Program-made: the position numbers and the translations under genes | Shown here: piece by piece, positions 33,701 to 37,966 of the stretch | Numbering within the stretch: the first letter of the stretch is position 1 | How the letters are laid out: each line of letters opens with the position of its first letter | The notes under the pieces: generated by a model | The model's input: the letters and a program-made list of their open reading frames with translations, nothing else | Database searches by the model: none | What the model was told of the DNA's origin: nothing | Origin: Bacteroidia bacterium | Lineage (GTDB): Bacteria > Bacteroidota > Bacteroidia > Chitinophagales > Saprospiraceae | Length of the DNA: 37,966 bases | Assembly: GCA_030430845.1 (NCBI GenBank) | Contig: JAUIKE010000073.1 | Span: 1 to 37,966, forward strand | Direction of reading: 5' to 3'

Positions 33701-34794
33701 TGACCATAAGAAGTCTCTACCAGTAGGATGGGGTTGGCATCACAATTATCTGATACTTCAGGTACCGGAATATTGACCGTAGCCAGACATAAACCAGGGT
33801 CGGTTACTATAATGATGTCCTTTGGGGAATTGATCACCGGAGCTACTTCATCCACTATTTTTATATTCTGCAGATGACTCACTATCAGGTTATTACACTC
33901 ATCTTCTACCATCCAGCTTCGTTTTATATGAATACCAATGTTTCCACATACGGAGATCATTTCATCGCTGTACGAAACCGTGACATTGCAAAAGCCCCCC
34001 TGATCCAGTCGTTGTCCGTCAATAGTAGGATATCCCAATTCATCCGGACTGACATCTCCTTTTGGGCAGTCCAGTTTGACATCTACCGGCCATTCCAGCT
34101 CGTCCAGGTCAGGTCTTTCTAAAGTTAGCACCTGGGTACAACTGGCCGAATTGCCGCTTTTATCTTTAATGGTCCATTCTCGATGTACCACTAGCGCGAG
34201 GTTACCCACGCAACCTTCTCCAATGACCCTGTCGTTATAGGTTATACTGTCCGGATCAATGGCACCGCAGTTGTCCATGATGATTGGATATCCTGTATTG
34301 GTGACACAGGTATCCGCCCAGCAAGAAAGCCTTAGGTTTTCACAAATGATCTCCGGTGCGATGGTGTCTACTATTGTAAAGAACACCTGGCAGACGGAGG
34401 GGTCCTCTGAGCTCCGTATGGTAGCCATCAGTGTATCGCTGACCAGGCCGGCCGAATCAACTGTGACGCTGTCAACGCCTTCATAGAGGACATTGCCCTC
34501 CAGGTCTGAAACGATCAGCATTTTTTCCTGTGTACAAGTGGAAGAGGCGCTTTCCAGGTCGGTGGCTCTGATCACCGCCTCGCAAGGTCCGGAGATCTCA
34601 ATTTCTATTGGATTCTCTCTGGTAGAAGTTTCACAAGATAGGCAGTTCTGTGCCAATAATCCGTTTCCAAAAACGGATGCCATAAAGATAAGAATGAAAA
34701 ATGTGAGTTTTTGAAAGCTGTTTGAAAAGTTGGTGCTTTCTGTTGAAAACCAATCTGGATTTCCCTTCTGTACGTTTGTTTTAAAGTTTCTCAT
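30775..34794 (-). CDS. Type IX-secreted multidomain protein with dockerin-like and cohesin-like domains
   Basis: 1339 residues. Signal segment KLTFFILIFMASVFGNGLLAQ (about 29-49) after a long polar N-region. The middle (about 60-900) has many HYR/immunoglobulin-like units with repeated phrases such as VDDQTAPELEIPTDT and YPVGTTTVEFTAIDRCGNVT. Then a CarboxypepD_reg-like unit (about 925-980), a dockerin-like Ca2+ motif AADIDGNGSVSTLDLIRLRK (near 1014), a cohesin-like domain (about 1116-1238, LSVDDQEVTAGEEFTLTFRAN) and a Por-type C-terminal sorting domain (about 1251-1339, YQNRPNPFANQTQIGFELP ... RKMIVTG). It is exported and surface-attached by T9SS. Its long leader contains sigma54-like elements. 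Confidence 0.9.
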   Translation of the reverse strand: MRNFKTNVQKGNPDWFSTESTNFSNSFQKLTFFILIFMASVFGNGLLAQNCLSCETSTRENPIEIEISGPCEAVIRATDLESASSTCTQEKMLIVSDLEGNVLYEGVDSVTVDSAGLVSDTLMATIRSSEDPSVCQVFFTIVDTIAPEIICENLRLSCWADTCVTNTGYPIIMDNCGAIDPDSITYNDRVIGEGCVGNLALVVHREWTIKDKSGNSASCTQVLTLERPDLDELEWPVDVKLDCPKGDVSPDELGYPTIDGQRLDQGGFCNVTVSYSDEMISVCGNIGIHIKRSWMVEDECNNLIVSHLQNIKIVDEVAPVINSPKDIIIVTDPGLCLATVNIPVPEVSDNCDANPILLVETSYGQKGFGPHLFVPKGLHMIHYTAMDRCGNQTKFSARLEIVDGQAPTAIADEYTSVAIPTTGFAKVPAGTFDSGSYDNCKDEVYFKARKVEIGSCEELNGDDNPFEPGYQEWFDDELLFCCAEVGQEVIILMRVYDVDPGDGPVDPKREGPGGDLEGHFTDARIVVEVQDNVPPLITTLKNFTIDCEDDYSDLSKFGSPMVHDYCGYTLDSTVVFDLNGCGLGTIKRIFTATDLYNNRVSITQTIYVENESPFTEDKITWPQNYTTDKCIGEIRPEDLPDPYSQPRFKDENCSDLSVTYEDNVYDNKGEICYKVVRRWTVIDLCQHDPKDPESGGIFEHLQIIKVDDQTAPELEIPTDTIVALTDNCESVEVELEDAFVKDCYTQVTISNDSPYADSRSENASGTYPVGTTTVEFTAIDRCGNVTKKSMTITVIDQTAPQIRCRVGFEVALSDDNGTATGMIQAPELDFGSMDNCSDPSTFLHFIRRSTGTPTDRPSTTGVSFSCEDLGRQAVELWVVDENDNSGFCVTFVQVTDPSGLCTNNTTGTNNGGSETENNPDEGVIAGSVLTEEGNMVEGVMIKLKSESPLEMMTGTAGEFIFHNVAFGKNYVVIPEKDKEIMNGISTLDLVFMAKHITGTQDLDSPYKWIAADIDGNGSVSTLDLIRLRKLILHLDDKLPNNQTSWRFIDANFEFSEKQSPLNQNYPSKYDILNMHSDVVQTDFIAVKVGDVNVSAQANSLMNIEPRSSANDLKLSVDDQEVTAGEEFTLTFRANSQTDLLGYQFTLDFDPEKMELVDVQGGALPNMTIDNFGLRFLDEGLITTSWNAMEGMILDNETELFTLTFHAYDDLHVKNAIGLTSRLTETEAYNESGEIYNISLNFNGQRKEPSLSTAYQLYQNRPNPFANQTQIGFELPKADEVNLTVYDASGREIYRYNEYLNAGYHELTLHRSDLPATGLMYYKLMTKDFTATRKMIVTGN

Positions 34795-34975
34795 TTTTTG
34801 GTGTGATTTAAGTATGAATAATTTAAATGTATATATTGCTCATAGTTTGCCCATTAGACAGCAAGCCCATACCTACTGACAACAGACGGAATGTCAGAGC
34901 ATTATTTTATTCTTGTATGTTTGGAATCTAAATATGTGGGAAGGAAATCAATGGTTGGAAGGAAATACTTGTTCT

Positions 34976-35015
34976 CTCATAGTAGTCCTTTCCAGGTGCC
35001 CTCCCCTGGTCTTGA
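34976..35015 (+). ncRNA. Degenerate copy of the small RNA motif
   Basis: TTCTCTCATAGTAGTCC (from about 34973) resembles the array segment TTTTCTCATAGTATGT, followed by a CCAGG/CCTGG hairpin (34995-35012). The T run after the hairpin is missing. Read on the minus strand it would instead lie in the 5' leader of the large type IX gene. Weak. Confidence 0.3.
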
Positions 35016-35117
35016 CAGACCGATGTGTGTAGTTGTGGTAAGTAAGTTGTGTGTATGAATCTGAAGACCTCAGGTCATTCAGCTTTTTTAGTAGTAAGTT
35101 TGTTTTCTTTTATATAT

Positions 35118-35133
35118 GAAAATATCGTGCCAA
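35118..35133 (-). promoter_or_regulatory. Sigma54-like promoter element, copy 2
   Basis: Minus strand TTGGCACGATATTTTC: TGGCACG at -24, GG-N10-TC instead of GG-N10-GC at -12. It lies within the leader, about 325 bp from the gene at 34794. It is inside a perfect 10-bp hairpin GAAAATATCG/CGATATTTTC (35118-35149). Confidence 0.45.
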
Positions 35134-35178
35134 CTTTTTCGATATTTTCTTTTTTCTCATATTTATACTATTGATATA

Positions 35179-35194
35179 GAAAAAACCATGCCAA
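35179..35194 (-). promoter_or_regulatory. Sigma54-like promoter element, copy 1
   Basis: Minus strand TTGGCATGGTTTTTTC: GG-N10-TC spacing, TGGCATG -24 box. It is 61 bp upstream of copy 2 and immediately downstream of the terminator at 35203-35237, so it would start a new transcript toward the type IX-secreted gene. Confidence 0.45.
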
Positions 35195-35202
35195 TTTTGG
35201 CA

Positions 35203-35237
35203 AAAAAAAAGCCCCCCTCCTAATTAGGAGAGAGGCC
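35203..35237 (-). terminator. Terminator-like hairpin, non-coding interval
   Basis: Minus strand: GGCC...CTCCT-AATT-AGGAG...GGGGGC followed by T9. It ends whatever is transcribed from upstream (from 36236 side) on the minus strand. Confidence 0.65.
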
Positions 35238-35572
35238 ATCCCAAAAACCGATTTAAGTATTTTACTTGAAAACGGTTCTTGTGAATCACATACAATCCAA
35301 TCGCCTTATTTATAATAACCCATAGTATACATAACGTATAAACTGGTATGTAGATAGGTTTTGATACAGGACCGGATTATTTAATAGGCGCTGTAATTGT
35401 ACAAACTTCTTAAAGCTCTTAAAAGTTAAGCCAGAGTACTTACCGTTCTGAATAATTTAACCATTAATAAGGTGAGGGGTAATCAAGAACGCCAGGGGGG
35501 CATACTCTTCTTATACAAGACAAATATACGTTTATTTAATGTATTTTGCATACCCACTTTGGGGTATTTTGA

Positions 35573-35622
35573 GCAAAAAAAAAACCTGTAACAATAGCAT
35601 AACAGCTACTGATACAGGTTTT
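35573..35622 (-). terminator. Terminator-like hairpin, non-coding interval
   Basis: Minus strand: AAAACCTGTA (35613-35622) pairs with TACAGGTTTT (35581-35590), followed by a run of T. The loop is 22 bases. Confidence 0.6.
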
Positions 35623-35770
35623 ATCGAATATTATCTTTGGGCATTTAAAAACCTACTCCCTTCCTCCTCCAAGAGGAGGAAGGGTTCCGAAGTAATATCT
35701 TCGGGCGCAGGGAATAAATACCACACCAAAATTTCAATTTTTCCTTGGTATCGTTATTTTCAATCTGACC

Positions 35771-35825
35771 AAAAAGGCTGCCTTCTAACACGATAATACG
35801 ATGTTATGATCGCCCGAAGGCAGCC
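35771..35825 (-). terminator. Terminator-like hairpin, non-coding interval
   Basis: Minus strand: GGCTGCCTTC (35816-35825) pairs with GAAGGCAGCC (35776-35785), followed by T5. The loop of 30 bases has further pairing potential. Confidence 0.55.
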
Positions 35826-36235
35826 GTGATATCCCTACCTCGTAAGGCACAATGTGTAAGTTTGGTCAAGATTGATAGCACTTCAGCTTCGTTTATGGAA
35901 GATTAAGTTAGTCATTGCAAGTGAATGGCTACTTAAAAAATGCTCAATGATACCTATTTCGGACATACAGGAGAGTCAGCCCTCTCGTTGTCAAATGTCG
36001 GATCGCTGCTTATAGCGTCCTACTCCCCTTATGTGTGTGTACCGAAGCAATTTCTGATGGGAAAAATGTGAAGGAAGTCCACCGGGTGTTTTTGTTTTCT
36101 CTCGTGTTTTCTCTGTACCCGGTTCTAAAGGAAGCCCGAAGGCTTGAAACTGGACTCCTCATAGTATGTTGTCTTTTCCCTATTAGCTTATTAATTTTCT
36201 CAAGTTTTCTCTTTAACTAAATACACTATACTATA

Positions 36236-36252
36236 GGCAAAGACCGTACCAA
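36236..36252 (-). promoter_or_regulatory. Sigma54-like promoter element, copy 3 (best match)
   Basis: Minus strand TTGGTACGGTCTTTGCC keeps both invariant pairs, GG at -24 and GC at -12 with ten bases between. It lies 41 bp beyond the porP terminator, so it would start a transcript running through the non-coding interval. Confidence 0.5.
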
Positions 36253-36292
36253 CTTTTAGGCGAGCGTAAGATTTTTTTATTTTTTTTAAAAT

Positions 36293-36326
36293 AAAAAAGG
36301 GACAGCCTACCGACTACCCCTTTTTT
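36293..36326 (-). terminator. Terminator of the PorP/SprF-like gene
   Basis: Minus strand AAAAAAGGG (36318-36326) pairs with CCCTTTTTT (36293-36301), followed by a T-rich tract. Confidence 0.6.
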
Positions 36327-36348
36327 ATCAAACTCAATTAGCTTTTAT

Positions 36349-37275
36349 TTAGTTCTCCGGACGATTATAACCAATCTTCCGTTTTCTTTGGAAATTAAAG
36401 GCCACCGTTACCTCATGTGAGCCCGTATTAAACTGCTGGAATTGCTGGAAGGACACATCATAGGTATAGAACAGCTGGAATTTGGACACTTTGGTACCTA
36501 ACAGGACGCCAAACGTTCCCAGCGTACGGTAGGATACTCCTGCAACTAATTTTTCATCATCCAGGAAGCTTGCTTTTAGGTTAAAGTCAATCTGGAAAGG
36601 AGAATTTCTGACCTGGCGGATCAAAACAGATGGTTCCAGGCCGAAATAATCATTGATATCCAGACGGTGACCGAAGGTCAGCATATAATACTGGAAAGGA
36701 GACTCTGTAGAATTATTTGTCACAATCTCATCAAGCCGGGCACCTACCAGATTAGAAAAAGACAAACCAACATAGGTACGCTCGTTCCACTCTCCCCAGA
36801 ATCCGAGGCTGGCATCAAATTCACGCTGGCCATTCATTGCATTTTCTACGATCTGATCCCCTTCCTGATAAAAATTAGATCCCATGAAAGAATTATCGAG
36901 CTGAAGTTGTTGGAATTCGGCTGTGAAACCGACACCAAACTTAAAGTTTTCGCTAAATGGAAAGCGAAAAGCAAAATTCAATTGCCCGCGCAAACGGTTT
37001 AGTTGTGCTGCTTTCTCCGAACGCAGGCCCAGTCCGATACCAAAAGTATTACCGACAGGCCCGTTATACATAACGCCTAAGGTAGTAGGAGCATCCGGGA
37101 AGCCGGTCCATTGAGCCCTTGCATTGAATTGCAATTGATAAGCATCCTCAAAACCTGCTACTGCCGGATTGATCAGGATGGGAGTAATATTATAATGAGA
37201 AAAAATAGCTTCGTCCTGGGAGAAAGCTTTGGCTACAAAAGCCAGTATAAACAGTGGTAAAATTATCTTTTTCAT
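36349..37275 (-). CDS. PorP/SprF-family type IX secretion outer-membrane protein
   Basis: 308 residues. Signal peptide MKKIILPLFILAFVAKAFSQ. Typical PorP/SprF features: ITPILINPAVAGFEDAYQLQFNARAQWTGFPDAP and repeated barrel strands with GVGFTAEFQQLQLDNSF. These barrel proteins accompany gliding-type adhesins and help their secretion and surface fixing. The upstream gene on the same strand (37373-37966) carries the cargo-type C-terminal domain, which fits a cargo/partner pair. Confidence 0.92.
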   Translation of the reverse strand: MKKIILPLFILAFVAKAFSQDEAIFSHYNITPILINPAVAGFEDAYQLQFNARAQWTGFPDAPTTLGVMYNGPVGNTFGIGLGLRSEKAAQLNRLRGQLNFAFRFPFSENFKFGVGFTAEFQQLQLDNSFMGSNFYQEGDQIVENAMNGQREFDASLGFWGEWNERTYVGLSFSNLVGARLDEIVTNNSTESPFQYYMLTFGHRLDINDYFGLEPSVLIRQVRNSPFQIDFNLKASFLDDEKLVAGVSYRTLGTFGVLLGTKVSKFQLFYTYDVSFQQFQQFNTGSHEVTVAFNFQRKRKIGYNRPEN

Positions 37276-37324
37276 AAATTAAATCGGTTAAAAGGGTCCA
37301 TGGAATTGATTGTTTAGAGGAATG

Positions 37325-37367
37325 GAGGACTGTGGAAAAAGGCTCCATACCCTTTTCCACAGTCCTC
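37325..37367 (-). terminator. Terminator of the gliding-type protein gene
   Basis: GAGGACTGTGGAAAA pairs with TTTTCCACAGTCCTC, large perfect stem with inner GG/CC. It lies between the partial gene and the PorP/SprF-like gene, so transcription may be partly uncoupled. Confidence 0.65.
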
Positions 37368-37372
37368 TATTA

Positions 37373-37966
37373 TTATTCTCGCAGTACACTAACAGATCCT
37401 TTGACTTGTTGGCGCTCTGTAATAGGGCCCCATTCAAGGATGTAGTAATAAGGACCGTCAGGCAGCTCTTCGCCGTTCGAAGTCACCCCGTTCCAGGTAT
37501 TATCGTATTTGGTTTTTTCGTACACCAACTGTCCCCAGCGGTTATAGATCTCTATCGTATTATTGGTTAATTCTTCAATACAATTGATCATGAACACCTC
37601 ATTCAGGCCATCTCCGTCGGGTGTGATCACTACTGAGGGTTCCACACAAGGGAATCGTCTGTCCTTAATTGAAAGCAATGCCGGTGTATCATCATTAGAA
37701 CAGCCGTTGGCATCGGTTACAATCACCATATATTGGCCTGGGCAAAGGTTTGTCTGGGTAGCTTCATTTGTCAGGCCGGCATTCCATTGAAAAGTGAACG
37801 GCCCTGTTCCTCCGGAAACGGAAGCCGTTGCGGTTCCATTACATCCATCATTGGCAGCTTGTGTTTCTACCTCTACCACTAATGGAGTAGGCTCATCGAT
37901 GGTGTAGCTTCCCGAAACGGAACATTCATTTTCATCGGTAACTGTTACGGAGTATTCTCCTTTGGG
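37373..37966 (-). CDS. Gliding motility-type (T9SS type B) secreted protein, 3' part
   Basis: Partial: the frame stays open to the window edge, so only the last 197 codons are seen. It reads through SprB-like/PKD units (for example GPFTFQWNAGLTNEATQTNLCPGQYMVIVTDANGCS) into the gliding-type C-terminal domain: VVITPDGDGLNEVFMI, IEIYNRWGQLVYEKTKYDNTWNG and LPDGPYYYILEWG. Cargo of type IX secretion exposed on the surface. Full domain content upstream is unknown. Confidence 0.9.
   Translation of the reverse strand, partial: PKGEYSVTVTDENECSVSGSYTIDEPTPLVVEVETQAANDGCNGTATASVSGGTGPFTFQWNAGLTNEATQTNLCPGQYMVIVTDANGCSNDDTPALLSIKDRRFPCVEPSVVITPDGDGLNEVFMINCIEELTNNTIEIYNRWGQLVYEKTKYDNTWNGVTSNGEELPDGPYYYILEWGPITERQQVKGSVSVLRE

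Larger units (their letters stand above)
34795..36348. other. 1.5-kb structured non-coding interval
   Basis: No convincing gene: ORFs here are short and of unlikely composition. On the minus strand it holds three terminator-like hairpins (35771-35825, 35573-35622, 35203-35237), three sigma54-like elements and two degenerate copies of the sRNA seed motif. More hairpins lie at 35658-35684 and 35687-35704. It lies between the type IX-secreted protein gene and the PorP/SprF gene, and looks like a set of small transcription units or a long leader. Confidence 0.55.

Noticed and set aside
35539..36220. Short + strand ORFs in the 34795-36348 interval (85 and 61 residues)
   Set aside because: They cross strong hairpins, lack conserved composition and no neighbouring gene supports them.
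1..37966. CRISPR arrays, rRNA, tRNA and prophage or transposase genes
   Set aside because: None seen by reading; the only direct repeat sets are the three-unit array and the heptamer array, which lack CRISPR spacing, and no integrase or transposase ORF was found.

Overview
This window looks like a chromosome segment of a Bacteroidota member, most likely a marine-type Saprospiria (Lewinella/Saprospiraceae-like). The grounds are type IX secretion proteins (a PorP/SprF-like protein, a gliding-type C-terminal domain, a Por-type sorting tail), TPR-LytS kinases with LytTR regulators, TAnnTTTG-type -7 promoter boxes, almost no Shine-Dalgarno sequences and moderate GC. The genus is inference; no rRNA is present.

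Layout. 1-2700: pbpC (peptidoglycan synthase 1C) on +. 2701-3330: a gene-free stretch with three near-identical small hairpin units, best read as three tandem minus-strand sRNA genes. 3331-6593 (minus): a LytTR response regulator, a 48-codon double-glycine leader peptide (not in usual ORF lists because of its size) and a soluble TPR-LytS histidine kinase; together they look like a peptide-signalling cassette. 6697-7539 (+): a voltage-gated-type K+ channel with a C-terminal zinc ribbon. 7580-10033 (minus): a three-gene cluster (secreted protein, FAD-dependent dehydrogenase, DoxX-like protein). 10300-11112 (minus): kdsA, followed by a MITE-like inverted-repeat element and a membrane-anchored metallophosphoesterase (+). 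12561-14757: fasciclin-domain protein divergent from a SigK/RskA-type sigma/anti-sigma pair. 15083-15184: a possible 33-residue membrane peptide. 15434-17224 (minus): lepA. 17484-18269 (+): lipoprotein. 18304-25223 (minus): NrtR-like Nudix regulator, lipoprotein plus PagL-like deacylase, HhH/ComEA-like protein plus ComEC, membrane class III nucleotide cyclase. 25464-30255 (+): GNAT acetyltransferase, 1058-residue helical repeat protein, lipoprotein. 30293-30661 (minus): YraN. 30775-34794 (minus): a 1339-residue type IX-secreted protein with dockerin-like and cohesin-like domains. 34795-36348: 1.5 kb without genes but with several terminator-like hairpins and three sigma54-like elements. 36349-37966 (minus): PorP/SprF-like protein and the 3' part of a gliding-type (type B) secreted protein that runs off the window.

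The most novel parts are (1) the GG-leader peptide lying between its putative regulator and a TPR-containing kinase, which suggests a Bacteroidota peptide pheromone circuit; (2) the tandem sRNA family whose 18-nt invariant 5' segment is complementary to an ATG-AGA-AAA-CT start region; and (3) the structured non-coding interval with sigma54-like elements upstream of the large type IX-secreted protein. All annotation is by reading the sequence and recalling family motifs; no database search was run.
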